Origin: DASUPK01 sp963744105
Lineage (GTDB): Bacteria; Actinomycetota; Thermoleophilia; Solirubrobacterales; 70-9
DNA length: 64,000 bases
Reading direction: 5' to 3'
Assembly: GCA_963744105.1 (NCBI GenBank)
Contig: CAVUSJ010000006.1
Coordinates: forward strand, 372,001 to 436,000
Shown: piece by piece, positions 8,703 to 16,473 of the stretch
How the letters are laid out: each line of letters begins with the position of its first letter
Numbering within the stretch: the stretch's first letter is position 1
The notes under the pieces: model-generated
Database searches by the model: none
Told to the model about the DNA's origin: nothing
Seen by the model: the letters and a program-made list of their open reading frames with translations, nothing else
Program-made: the position numbers and the translations under genes

Positions 8703-8724
8703 CTGCTGCCTTTCGCGCAAAGCG
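8703..8724 (+). repeat. type C-like hairpin
   Basis: CTGCTGCCTTTCGCGCAAAGCGG, with a CGCG loop. Loosely related to the other C elements. Confidence 0.4.
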
Positions 8725-8780
8725 GGACCGCAGAGATGCCTGCCGACAGCATCCATCACGGGGCTGAGCATGGGTTACAC

Positions 8781-8794
8781 ACCGTTTACACGGT
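8781..8794. promoter_or_regulatory. candidate operator palindrome
   Basis: ACCGT-TTAC-ACGGT upstream of the pyruvate-kinase-like gene. Perfect 5-bp arms. No regulator can be assigned. Confidence 0.3.
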
Positions 8795-8859
8795 CAAGCA
8801 AGGGGGGATGGATGATGCTCGCCTGACGCGCGTGGCAAGAATGACGCGGAGCGGGCCGG

Positions 8860-10422
8860 ATGCCCGGTCCGCAGGTGATGGCCGTGGATAGGACCCACGC
8901 GCCGGACAGTGGCGGAAAAGCGATCCGCTCCGATTCATCGCCGGAATCGCGGGCGCGGCGACTCCAGCGGGAGATCATCGAACTGCGTGGAGAAGTTCTG
9001 CTGGAGGGCGGCGAGATCTTCGACCGATGGAGGCCGGGCATCCATCGCGAGGAGTTTCTCCCCAGCGCTCGGAACCTCGCCCACTACTTGGCGCTTCGTC
9101 GTCACGATCTCCGGGATCTACAGGTTCGGTTGATGCCGTGGGGGCTCTCGTCGCTCGGGCGCTGCGAGGCACGGGTCCTTCCCACACTGAATGCCGTGGC
9201 CGCGGCTCTAGCCGCCCTTGGGTCGGAAGGCGGGCCGGAGGCGGAGCCTGACACCGAAGCCTTCTTTCGCGGGCACGAGTTGCTTGGCGCCCACACCGAG
9301 GCCATGCTCGGCCCCACTCCGCCCAACCGGGCGGTCCGAATCATGGTGACGCTGCCCTCACAGGCCGCGCATGCGTACGAGTTGGTGCAAGGGCTTGTCT
9401 CGGGCGGCATGGATGTCGCCCGGATCAACTGCGCACACGACGACAGCGCTGCCTGGGCGCAGATGGCCGAGCACCTGCGCCGCGCGGCGCGCGAGACGGG
9501 CCGGTCCTGTCGAATCTGCTTCGACCTGGTCGGCCCTCGCGCGAGAGTCGCCTCGACGACGGTGTCCCACGAGCGCAGGGTGCACCTCGATGATCGCATC
9601 CTGATGACCTCCGCCCCGACACCCGTGCCATCGCAGTGGAGGGACCAATTCGAGTGCTCGCTCCCCGAGGTTCTCGATCAGCTCGCCGAGGGGGCGGGAG
9701 TGTGTGTGAACGAAGGTCGGCTGGGTGCCGTGGTCGAGCGCCGGCAGGAAGAAGGGCTCCTGCTGCGAGTGACGGGGGCGAGGGAGAAGGGCGAGCATCT
9801 GCGAGCGGACAAGGGGCTCAACTTCCCCGACACGGAGCTTCGGATCGATCCGCTGAGCCCCCGCGACCTGAGCGATCTAGACGTGATCGCTCCGCTCGCG
9901 GACGCCGTCGGCTATTCCTTCGCCCAGCGCCCCGAGGAGATCGCCCGGCTCCAGGCAGAGCTTGCCGATCGGGGGAAAAGGCAGGTCGGATTGGTGGCGA
10001 AGATCGAGACCCGGCTTGCCGTCAAGAACCTCCCGGAACTGATCGTGCAGGGCGCGGGAGTGCAGCCGCTTGCGATCATGATCGCGAGAGGCGATCTCGC
10101 GGTCGAGCTGGGGCACCGCAGGATGGCGGAGATCCAGGAGGAGCTTCTCTGGGTGTGCGAGGCGGCCCATGTGCCCGTGATCTGGGCGACCCAGGTTCTG
10201 GACAACCTAGTCAAGAAGGGCGTTCGCCACCGGGGCGAAATGACCGATGCCGCAATGGCTGAACGGGCCGAGTGCGTGATGCTCAACAAGGGCCCCTTCG
10301 CCGCCGACGCGGTCAGGCTGCTCGATGACCTGCTCGCGCGGATGGAGGGGCATCAATTCAAGAAGGCGTCTCGCATGCGCGCGCTGCGCGCCTGGGCGGC
10401 TGACGCCGCCGCTTCCGAGTGA
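8860..10422 (+). CDS. pyruvate-kinase-like protein lacking the C-terminal regulatory domain
   Basis: 520 aa. An N-terminal helical region of about 140 aa is followed by a pyruvate kinase barrel: RIMVTLPS, GMDVARINCAHD (like GMxVARxNFSH), KGLNFPD, VAKIET (like KIEN, with the phosphoryl-transfer Lys), ARGDLAVE (like ARGDLGVE), WATQVLDN and RGEMTDAAMAERAECVMLNKGP (like the PTRAEVxDVANAVxDGxDxxMLSxE block). The usual C-terminal allosteric domain is missing. SGET is replaced by NKGP, so true pyruvate kinase activity is not assured. Start ATG 8860, with an ATG 18 nt downstream as alternative. The next gene overlaps by 4 nt, indicating co-translation. Confidence 0.8.
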   Translation: MPGPQVMAVDRTHAPDSGGKAIRSDSSPESRARRLQREIIELRGEVLLEGGEIFDRWRPGIHREEFLPSARNLAHYLALRRHDLRDLQVRLMPWGLSSLGRCEARVLPTLNAVAAALAALGSEGGPEAEPDTEAFFRGHELLGAHTEAMLGPTPPNRAVRIMVTLPSQAAHAYELVQGLVSGGMDVARINCAHDDSAAWAQMAEHLRRAARETGRSCRICFDLVGPRARVASTTVSHERRVHLDDRILMTSAPTPVPSQWRDQFECSLPEVLDQLAEGAGVCVNEGRLGAVVERRQEEGLLLRVTGAREKGEHLRADKGLNFPDTELRIDPLSPRDLSDLDVIAPLADAVGYSFAQRPEEIARLQAELADRGKRQVGLVAKIETRLAVKNLPELIVQGAGVQPLAIMIARGDLAVELGHRRMAEIQEELLWVCEAAHVPVIWATQVLDNLVKKGVRHRGEMTDAAMAERAECVMLNKGPFAADAVRLLDDLLARMEGHQFKKASRMRALRAWAADAAASE

Positions 10423-11015
10423 CCGAGCTGGCGCCCAAGGAGTCTGACCACAGGCTCAGCTTCATGCGCGGCTTGCCGCTCACCCAGGCGGCCGTCGAAT
10501 TCGCATGGGAGCGCCACGCGGGTCAACGCCGTCTGGCGGATGGCGCCCTCTTCGTCCTTCATCCGCTCGAGGTCGCGTCCCTATTAGAGCGCTCGGACTA
10601 TCCCGACCACGTCGTGGCCGCCGCAGTGCTCCACGACGTGCTCGAGGACACTGACGCGGAGCGCTGGGAGCTCGAGACGCGCTTCGGGCCAGACGTGAGC
10701 GCGCTCGTAGCCGTGGTCAGCGACGACCTCTCGATTCCCGACGAGGATGACCGCAGAGACGACGTCCGCGAGCGGGTGCGCCGCGCCGGTGGATATGCGC
10801 CGGTGGTCTACGCCGCCGACAAGGTGTCCAAAGTGAGAGAGCTTCGGATCCTTCTGCTCACCGGCTTTCCCCAGGAGGAGGCCAATTCCAAGGGCGATCA
10901 CTACCGAAAGTGCCTGGCGATGCTCGAGGAAACGATCCCCGGGAGCCGCATTGTGGAACTCCTGCGCTTCGAGCTCGAAGTCCTCGAGAAGCTGCCGCCT
11001 CAGGGGGATGCCTGA
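10419..11015 (+). CDS. HD-domain phosphohydrolase, RelA/SpoT hydrolase-like
   Basis: 198 aa, GTG start overlapping the previous stop (GTGA). Metal-binding HD features: AWERHAGQRR, LHPLEVA, VLHDVLEDT and ADKVSKVREL, the pattern of the (p)ppGpp hydrolase domain of SpoT and of small alarmone hydrolases. No synthetase, TGS or ACT domain is present. Likely a stand-alone hydrolase of (p)ppGpp or a related nucleotide. Coupling to a pyruvate-kinase-like protein suggests linked metabolic control, which is inference. Confidence 0.8.
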   Translation: MTELAPKESDHRLSFMRGLPLTQAAVEFAWERHAGQRRLADGALFVLHPLEVASLLERSDYPDHVVAAAVLHDVLEDTDAERWELETRFGPDVSALVAVVSDDLSIPDEDDRRDDVRERVRRAGGYAPVVYAADKVSKVRELRILLLTGFPQEEANSKGDHYRKCLAMLEETIPGSRIVELLRFELEVLEKLPPQGDA

Positions 11016-11114
11016 CGGCAGAGCGGATCGCGATTCTCACGGACCCCGGTTCGAGTGGCCCGCGTGCGTTGAACTCTCCGGGCCTGGTCTCGCCCCGACC
11101 GGCCTAACCCAGCG

Positions 11115-11140
11115 CTGCTCCTTTCGCGTGATAGCAGGAG
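11115..11140 (+). repeat. type C hairpin
   Basis: GCTGCTCCTTTCGCGTGATAGCAGGAGC-type palindrome with a CGCGTGA loop, 57 nt before a type B copy. Confidence 0.55.
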
Positions 11141-11171
11141 CACAGGCGGGTTGGTAGAGATCAGTCTGAAA

Positions 11172-11194
11172 CCGCTGCTTTGGACGAGAAGCGG
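11172..11194 (+). repeat. type B hairpin
   Basis: CCGCTGCTTT-GGACGA-GAAGCGG. Downstream end of the unit carrying the pyruvate-kinase-like and HD genes. Confidence 0.8.
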
Positions 11195-11649
11195 CTATTT
11201 CCGGGTCGTGGGTGCAGCGAACCACGGAGGTCCCAGGCGCTCAGGACCTAGTTGGAGACCTTCCCCCCGATAAATCCGAGTTCTTTTCGCGGCGAGGCAA
11301 TCGGCGGTTGTCTGATCCATCGGAAGTCCTCACGGACCCTCCCCCCATCCCCGTCAGATCACGCTTCATCGCTATAGGGAGGGCCGGTGGGGGCCGCTCC
11401 TTTGTATTTCGCTGGTATTTCGTCGGTAGTTCTCTTCGCATGATTTCGTTGTTTCCTCAGAGGAGCGGTCCCTAGCCATTGGCTTTACGCATCGAGCCCA
11501 TTGGCTGCAACGGGGGCCGCTCCCCTTTTGTCTGCGGCATCTTTGGGGCCTCATCGCATCCTTTTGACGGCGTGCGCAGGCGACCAATCGGCGGTTGGCG
11601 GCACTTGCCTGGGCCCCCGCTTCCCTCCCCCCGTTGCAACGCCCACAAA

Positions 11650-11695
11650 GACCGGTGGGCGCTACCGATGCGGACCGGTGGGCGCTACCGATGCG
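11650..11695. repeat. perfect 23-nt tandem duplication, operator-like
   Basis: Two identical adjacent copies of a 23-nt unit beginning GACCGGTGGGCG (11650-11672 and 11673-11695), 51 nt upstream of the start at 11747. Position and spacing suggest regulator binding sites for the small membrane protein gene. Confidence 0.5.
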
Positions 11696-11746
11696 AACGC
11701 TGTAGGTGGGACCTAGCCTCGTCTGCAGATCCTGGAAGGAGAAACC

Positions 11747-11920
11747 ATGAACCATTCGCACATGTGGCTTTGTGGAGCTTTTGGTGCCCTCACAGTCCTT
11801 CTCGTAGTGGTTGGGGCCGGCGCTTGGGCGCTTATCCCCGCGGCCGGATGCGCCGTGACCTGCGGGATGATGGTCTGGAGCATGGTCCGAAGCGGCCACC
11901 AGCCCAGCCAGCACGCGTGA
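11747..11920 (+). CDS. small Met/Cys-rich membrane protein (57 aa)
   Basis: 57 aa. ATG at 11747 with a strong GGAAGGAG six to seven nt upstream. It starts MNHSHMWLCG, runs through one or two hydrophobic helices (ALTVLLVVVGAGAWALIP), then CAVTCGMMVWSMVRSGHQPSQHA. His, Met and Cys at the membrane edges resemble small proteins that accompany copper-resistance genes. The comparison is by composition only. A 23-nt tandem repeat upstream may control it. A second protein of this style lies at 40431. Confidence 0.65.
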   Translation: MNHSHMWLCGAFGALTVLLVVVGAGAWALIPAAGCAVTCGMMVWSMVRSGHQPSQHA

Positions 11921-11956
11921 GCTTGGGCTAGCGAAGGCGACAATCGCCCGCCGCGG

Positions 11957-11974
11957 GATACTGCGTGGGCGATG
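11957..11974 (+). promoter_or_regulatory. GATACT-N9-ATG promoter module
   Basis: GATACT at 11957-11962 and ATGTCG at 11972. No A hairpin or GGAAAG precedes it here. Confidence 0.6.
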
Positions 11975-12373
11975 TCGGATGAGAACGTGGAGATCGTCCT
12001 TGCGGCCCTGGACGCGTGGAACCGGCGGGACTTTGATGCCGCCGTAGGCGACGCCCACGAGGACGCCGAGATCCCCCTCATCGGCGGCTTCGCCGACCTG
12101 ATCGGAGAGGAGTACGACGGTCGCGAGGGGATCCTTCGCTTCTTGCGCGACATGCTTGGGACCATCGGCGGTCAAGTCACAGTCGAGACCACGATCGACG
12201 CCGGCGAGCAAGTCGTCGTCATCACCACCGTCGAAGGAACGGGAGCGGAGAGTGGTGTTCCCGTCACCTTGCGGTTCGGGCAGGTTTGGAGCTTCCGCGA
12301 CGCGAAAGCGATCCGACTGGACTTCTACTACGAGCCGAGCGAGGCCCTCGAAGCCGTCGGCCTGCGGGAGTAG
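11972..12373 (+). CDS. NTF2/SnoaL-like protein
   Basis: 133 aa: MSDENVEIVLAALDAWNRRDFDAAV at the start, DGREGILRFLRDML in the middle, FYYEPSEALEAVGLRE at the end. This is the cone-shaped alpha+beta SnoaL/NTF2 pattern, a fold used by small polyketide cyclases, isomerases and ligand-binding proteins. No catalytic residues can be assigned. The start lies 9 nt after GATACT with no Shine-Dalgarno, so a near-leaderless mRNA is likely. It is followed after 3 nt by a second copy of the family. Confidence 0.8.
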   Translation: MSDENVEIVLAALDAWNRRDFDAAVGDAHEDAEIPLIGGFADLIGEEYDGREGILRFLRDMLGTIGGQVTVETTIDAGEQVVVITTVEGTGAESGVPVTLRFGQVWSFRDAKAIRLDFYYEPSEALEAVGLRE

Positions 12374-12376
12374 GCG

Positions 12377-12781
12377 ATGTCGGAGGAGAACGTCGCGATC
12401 GTGCGAGCGCAGTACGCCTCGTTTGGTCAGATCAAAGAGGGCGGCGAGGTCCACTCGTGGGTTCTCGGGTACTTCGACCCGAACTGCGAGTACCGGCCGG
12501 TCGAGGAGGTCGACGCGATTCGCGGTCACGAGGCGCTGATCGAATGGACCAAGCGCTGGCTCGAGGCGTGGAGCAGCTATAGCGACCAGGTCGAGGAGAT
12601 CATCGACGGGGGCGAGATTGTTGTCGCTGCGGTCAGCATCAGCGGTCGTGGGCGCACCAGCGGCGTCGAGATACGCCAGCGGTTCTTTCACGTCTTCGAG
12701 ATGCGCGAGGGCAGGATCCTTCGACTGCGCGAGTACCTGGACCGGGACTCGGCCCTCGAAGCCGCCGGGGTCTCGGAGTAG
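12377..12781 (+). CDS. NTF2/SnoaL-like protein (tandem paralogue)
   Basis: 134 aa, starting MSEENVAIVRAQYASFGQ and ending LDRDSALEAAGVSE; same fold as the preceding gene but a quite different core. Only GCG separates the previous stop from this ATG, and that GCG-ATGTCG junction is the same as in the promoter modules. The tandem pair may thus have arisen by joining two cassettes at their conserved ends. Possible heterodimer; function unknown. Confidence 0.8.
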   Translation: MSEENVAIVRAQYASFGQIKEGGEVHSWVLGYFDPNCEYRPVEEVDAIRGHEALIEWTKRWLEAWSSYSDQVEEIIDGGEIVVAAVSISGRGRTSGVEIRQRFFHVFEMREGRILRLREYLDRDSALEAAGVSE

Positions 12782-13120
12782 GCCCGGGGCTGATCTTGTC
12801 GATCTCCTCGTACGTGTGGCCCGCCACGAAACCGTAGGGGCTGACGTCGTTCGGACCGAAGTCCGAGCGCTCACGTCGACCCTGAAAGAGGTCAGGGCTG
12901 AGGGTCGACGCACACTTCGGGCAGGTCGGCCAGTGGGCTTTGACCCGCCTAGCCACGGTCGCCCTCCGAACGCGAAACGGCGCGGCCCCGAGGGAAGATG
13001 CAAGGCAACCCGCGAGGAACGCGCCGATTTGCACCCTAACCCGCTTCCCGTGGTGCCAGGTTTGGGGCCAAGTTACGACCCTGCACAAACCGAACCGCGG
13101 TCTAGCAGGAGCTTCCTAGT

Positions 13121-13266
13121 GGGCCGGGGTGGACTCGAACCACCGACCGACGGATTATGAGTTACGTGTCAGGCGTGGAGCCCTGGTCTGCTGAGGGGCC
13201 ATTTCGTGCCTGGAAGTGCTCTTAGTTCCCCTGAGTTCTCGGCAGTTCGGGAGATATTTCGGGAGA
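13121..13266. other. att-like module: diverged tRNA-CAT 3' fragment plus arm repeats
   Basis: 13121-13162 reads on the minus strand as the 3' part of a CAT-anticodon tRNA (ACTCATAATCCG then a T-arm with GGTTCGAGTCC), of a different isotype body from the other copies. It continues into the same TTACGTGTCAGGCGTGG flank and the TTCGGGAGA pair (13246-13266) seen at 17.2 and 22.1 kb. It lacks the GCCCCGC terminator stem. Confidence 0.65.
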
Positions 13267-13317
13267 TGGTTTCCGTGTCGCCCCAGATTCGCTTCGGCCT
13301 CCCTCCCCCGAGCCTCG

Positions 13318-13340
13318 CTCCTGCTTTCACGCGGGAGGAG
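13318..13340 (-). repeat. type C hairpin (reverse)
   Basis: CTCCTGCTTTCACGCGGGAGGAG-type element on the right flank of the att module. Confidence 0.5.
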
Positions 13341-13513
13341 GCGTCAGCTCAGACCCCCCGCTCTTCGTCCGAGGCGAGCGTCTCGGGCGAGGTAACTCGC
13401 GCTACTCCCTTCATTGGGAGCGGCAGTCTGGCCGCGCGTGGTAGCCGCTGCGTCGCTCCGAGTTCCCCGCGTCGCCGTCTGGTGTCGCGCTTCCCGCTCT
13501 GCTTCCGTGGGAG

Positions 13514-14701
13514 CTATGGCCGGCTGCGGCCGTAGAGGTCGTGCGCCCTGACCCACTCTGCAACGACGATCGCCCAGCCGAGCGAGAGCTCGCCGCAGAG
13601 CACCGTCGCCGCGACGATCTCGGCAAGTTTGCGCACCTTCCCTTTCCCATAGCAACCGAGTAGTTCCAAGCACTCACGCTGGGTGGCGAGCCCGGTGCCG
13701 CCGCCGTAGGTGGCGACGATCAGCGAGGGGAGAGTGATCGAGCCGTAGTAGTCGCCGTTGGGGAGCAGCTCGCTGAAGCCGAGAGCCGCGGAGGACTCTG
13801 CGACATTGGCCGCATCCTGGCCGGTGGCGATAAACAGGGCGGCGATCCCGTTGGCCGACTGGAGGCCGTTGTTGTTGACCCCGGACATGAAGCCGCCGAG
13901 CTGCGACACCTGTCGTGCACGGAACAGCTCCTCGCCGCTGGTGTGCATCTGCTCCTCGATCAGGGCCGCGGGAATCGTCACCTCGGCGACGACGCGCTTG
14001 CCTCGCGTGCGCAGCACGTTGATCTGCGAGCTCTTCTTGTCGGTGGCGAAGTTCGACTCCAGATAGAAGTCGGTTATGCCCTGGTAGTTGGAGGTGATCC
14101 ACGCGCATGCGGCCGCGGTCGCCTTGCCCGTCAGGTTCTGACCAGCGGCGTCGCCAGTCGTGTAGTCAAAGCGAGTGAACAGGATCCGGCTGGCTGAGTA
14201 CTGCTCGATGCGGCGCAGCCGGCCGATACGTGTGGTGCTTTCCGCCGCCTGTTTGATCTCCGCGAAATGCTCGGTCAGCCATTCTCCGAACGCTCGCGCC
14301 TCGCGGGCGCTCTCGAAGAGGAAGGCGGGTGCCCGCTGCATGGCGTCGTCCAGGACCGTGGTCGCCACGCCGCCGGCCTCGCGAAGCGTCTTCATGCCTC
14401 GGTTGTAGCTCGCCACCAGGGTGCCCTCGCTGGTAGCCAGGGGAACGTAGAACTCACCCTGTGCGTGCTCCCCGTTGACGAGCAGAGGTCCGGCGATGCC
14501 GAGCGGCACCTGCGCGACTCCCGTGAAGTGCTCGATGTTGCCGGGGAGATGCGATGGATCGAAGGAGTAGTGGGAGACGTGCTCCAGTCCCACGCCCGTC
14601 TGCTCGCGCAGGAAGTCCCGGCGGGCCTCCGCGGCCTCGGGCGTGTAGTCGTTCTCGCGATCACGCGGGATCTTCTTGCGCACCGACCGGGGAGGCGTCA
14701 T
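13514..14701 (-). CDS. hydroxymethylglutaryl-CoA reductase, class I-like
   Basis: 395 aa. Reduces HMG-CoA to mevalonate with NADPH, the committed step of the mevalonate route. Seen: NIEHFTGVAQVPLGIAGPLLVNG (54-77), ATSEGTLVAS with catalytic Glu92, TTGDAAGQN (181-189, the DAMGMN-type block), ATDKKSS with the catalytic Lys (222/223), GQDAAN with Asp296, and a C-terminal EWVRAH His. ATG at 14701 with GGAG upstream. Divergent from a TetR gene with palindromes in the shared promoter. No other mevalonate gene lies in the window, so it may serve a specialised isoprenoid or have another substrate. Confidence 0.9.
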   Translation of the reverse strand: MTPPRSVRKKIPRDRENDYTPEAAEARRDFLREQTGVGLEHVSHYSFDPSHLPGNIEHFTGVAQVPLGIAGPLLVNGEHAQGEFYVPLATSEGTLVASYNRGMKTLREAGGVATTVLDDAMQRAPAFLFESAREARAFGEWLTEHFAEIKQAAESTTRIGRLRRIEQYSASRILFTRFDYTTGDAAGQNLTGKATAAACAWITSNYQGITDFYLESNFATDKKSSQINVLRTRGKRVVAEVTIPAALIEEQMHTSGEELFRARQVSQLGGFMSGVNNNGLQSANGIAALFIATGQDAANVAESSAALGFSELLPNGDYYGSITLPSLIVATYGGGTGLATQRECLELLGCYGKGKVRKLAEIVAATVLCGELSLGWAIVVAEWVRAHDLYGRSRP

Positions 14702-14777
14702 CTGGTGTCTGCTCCTGATCCGGATCGTGTTCGGGAACCGATGTCGGCGTCAGACAACAGCAAACATTCCTAAGGTT

Positions 14778-14804
14778 GTAACCATCGGTTAAACCATAGG
14801 TTAC
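14778..14804. promoter_or_regulatory. TetR-type operator candidate in divergent promoter
   Basis: TAACC-ATC-GGTTA at 14779-14791 overlaps GGTTAAACC (14787-14795), and an outer GTAACC...GGTTAC pair spans 14778-14804. It overlaps the putative -10 of the TetR gene (TACACT, 14802-14807), which suits autorepression and control of the HMG-CoA reductase gene. Confidence 0.6.
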
Positions 14805-14813
14805 ACTCCATTG

Positions 14814-15473
14814 GTGCCCGTGACCCAACAGCCGCGCGCGGCCCTCCGACGGGCGCGCGAGCGCAAGATCGTCGACGCGACCCGCGCCCTGTTCGACGAG
14901 CGCGGGATGCAAGAGGCCCGCATCGGCCGCATCGCCCGCCGAGTGGGCATCAACAAGGCCCTCATCTACCGGCACTTCGCCTCCAAGGAGGAGTTGTTCG
15001 TGCTGACGATCACGCGCTATCTGGCCGAGATCAACGCCCTGCTTGAGGCCGTGGACGAGGAGACCAGCGACCCCTCCGAGCGGCTCCGCCGCGGATTTGA
15101 AGCCTTCGCGGACTACGGGATCGAGCATCCCGCCTTCCTCGACTGCGCTCTCTCGCTGCTCCGCCAGCCGGCCGAGGACCTGCATGCGGAGGTCTCCGAC
15201 GCCGTATGGCTGCGTCTGGGCCGGGCGATGGGGGCGTGCATCGGATGGCTCGCCGACGTCCTGCGCGACTTGGGCGTGGCCGAACCCGACCTGCGCGCCA
15301 ACCAGCTCTATCTGCAGGCAATCGGGGTCCTCCATCTCACCCGCTCGGGTGTGGGGGTGCGCGCGGTCGCGCCCGGCGTGGCCGAGCCCTTCCCCGTCGG
15401 CGCCGAGGAAGTGCGGGCCGCATGCGTGCAGCTGGCACTCGCCGCTGCCCGGAGGGAAAGGAGCGCGACCTGA
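14814..15473 (+). CDS. TetR/AcrR family transcriptional regulator
   Basis: 219 aa from the GTG at 14814. The N-terminal helix-turn-helix region reads KIVDATRALFDERGMQEARIGRIARRVGINKALIYRHFASKEELF, the canonical TetR signature. The rest is a helical ligand-binding domain. TACACT (14802-14807) places a transcription start exactly on this GTG, so the mRNA is probably leaderless; a TTG 3 nt upstream is the alternative. It likely represses itself and the divergent HMG-CoA reductase gene. Its stop overlaps the next start (TGATG). Confidence 0.9.
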   Translation: MPVTQQPRAALRRARERKIVDATRALFDERGMQEARIGRIARRVGINKALIYRHFASKEELFVLTITRYLAEINALLEAVDEETSDPSERLRRGFEAFADYGIEHPAFLDCALSLLRQPAEDLHAEVSDAVWLRLGRAMGACIGWLADVLRDLGVAEPDLRANQLYLQAIGVLHLTRSGVGVRAVAPGVAEPFPVGAEEVRAACVQLALAAARRERSAT

Positions 15474-16447
15474 TGGAGAGAAAGACAGCGCTGTGGAAGC
15501 CCTCGAGCTGGGGCGCCGCCGACGAGCCCCTCGGGCCCTACGAAGAGGTCACGCTGCACGGCCATACCGTCGGCTTCCAGGCCGCCGGCGAGGGACCACT
15601 GCTGGTGCTGCTGCACGGGATCACCTCGACATCGGATGCCTGGCGCGAGGTGATACCAAAGCTCGCCGAGCGCTACACGGTGATCGCCCCCGACATGATC
15701 GGCCACGGCCGCTCGGCCAAGCCCAGGGGCGACTATTCGCTGGGCGCCTACGCCGCCGGGGTCCGCGACCTGCTGGCGGTGCTCGGCTTCGAGCGCGGCA
15801 CCGTCGTGGGCCACTCGCTGGGCGGCGGGATCGCAATGCAGCTCGCCTACCTCTTCCCCGAGTACGTGGAGCGGATGGCGCTGATCTCCTCAGGCGGGCT
15901 CGGCAAGGAGGTCCACGCCTTGCTCCGCGCCGCGACCCTGCCGGGGTCGGAGTGGGTGCTGCCGCTGCTGGCGCGCGAGTGGTCAGTGCGGGCCGGCGAC
16001 GCGGTCCGCTCGGTGGCGGCCAAGCTTGGAAGGGCGCCGGGGCCGGACCTGGCCGAGTTCGCCCGCGGCTACGCCTCGCTGGTCCACGAGGGCGCCCGCG
16101 ACGCCTTCCTCGACACGATGCGCAGCGTAATCGGCCCCGAAGGCCAGAAGGTCTCGGCGCTTGACCGGCTCTACCTCGCCGATCAGCTCCCCTTTCTGCT
16201 GATCTGGGGAGACGAGGATCCGGTGATCCCGATCGAGCACGGCCGGCGCGCCCACCAGCTTGTCGCCCACAGCCGCTACGTCGAGATCGAGGGCTCGGGC
16301 CACTGGCCGATGCTCGACGCCCCCGAGCGGATCGTCGGCGAGCTGACCAGCTTCATCGAGGCGACCGAGCCGTTCGAGTGGTCGCTGGAGCGGGTGCGCG
16401 AGCGTATGCGGCGTGGCCCGGAGGGTTCAGGTGGAGACGTCGACTGA
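15473..16447 (+). CDS. alpha/beta hydrolase
   Basis: 324 aa from the ATG at 15473, overlapping the TetR stop and preceded by GGAGGGAAAGGAG. HGITSTSDAW (oxyanion region), GHSLGG with the nucleophile Ser, GDEDPVIP with the acid, and GSGHWPMLDAPE with the catalytic His complete the triad. No signal peptide. The group includes esterases, C-C hydrolases, haloperoxidase-like enzymes and PHA-depolymerase-like enzymes. Substrate unknown. Tight coupling to TetR and to a phasin-like gene suggests a lipid or polyester role, an inference. Confidence 0.85.
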   Translation: MERKTALWKPSSWGAADEPLGPYEEVTLHGHTVGFQAAGEGPLLVLLHGITSTSDAWREVIPKLAERYTVIAPDMIGHGRSAKPRGDYSLGAYAAGVRDLLAVLGFERGTVVGHSLGGGIAMQLAYLFPEYVERMALISSGGLGKEVHALLRAATLPGSEWVLPLLAREWSVRAGDAVRSVAAKLGRAPGPDLAEFARGYASLVHEGARDAFLDTMRSVIGPEGQKVSALDRLYLADQLPFLLIWGDEDPVIPIEHGRRAHQLVAHSRYVEIEGSGHWPMLDAPERIVGELTSFIEATEPFEWSLERVRERMRRGPEGSGGDVD

Positions 16448-16473
16448 TAGACAAACCAGAAAGGGTGGTACCG

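Larger units (their letters stand above)
11016..11746. other. intergenic region rich in short repeats
   Basis: No gene is supported. It contains a type C hairpin (11115), a type B hairpin (11172), GTATTTCG repeated with an 11-nt period (about 11404-11422), two copies of CAATCGGCGGTTG (about 11297 and 11584), two copies of a GGGGGCCGCTCC segment (about 11390 and 11512), and a perfect 23-nt tandem duplication (11650-11695). Confidence 0.5.
12782..13513. other. intergenic region ending in a diverged tRNA-CAT 3' fragment
   Basis: No gene is firmly supported. On the minus strand a stretch at about 12790-12960 could encode HWPTCPKCAS...FGPNDVSPYGFVAGHTYEEIDKI, possibly a fragment of a zinc-ribbon protein. 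The rest is an att-like module (13121-13340) and GC-rich sequence. Confidence 0.35.

Noticed and set aside
11479..11931. A 150-aa plus-strand frame covering the 23-nt tandem repeat
   Set aside because: No motif; it overlaps the small membrane gene, which has a clear ribosome site and sensible helix pattern.
11372..13003. A 543-aa minus-strand frame
   Set aside because: Antisense to the 57-aa protein and both NTF2 genes; composition is typical of a shadow frame.
12639..13088. A zinc-ribbon protein with HWPTCPKCAS and VSPYGFVAGHTYEEIDKI on the minus strand
   Set aside because: The middle looks protein-like, but the ends are low-quality and overlap the NTF2 gene; at best a fragment, so not listed as a gene.
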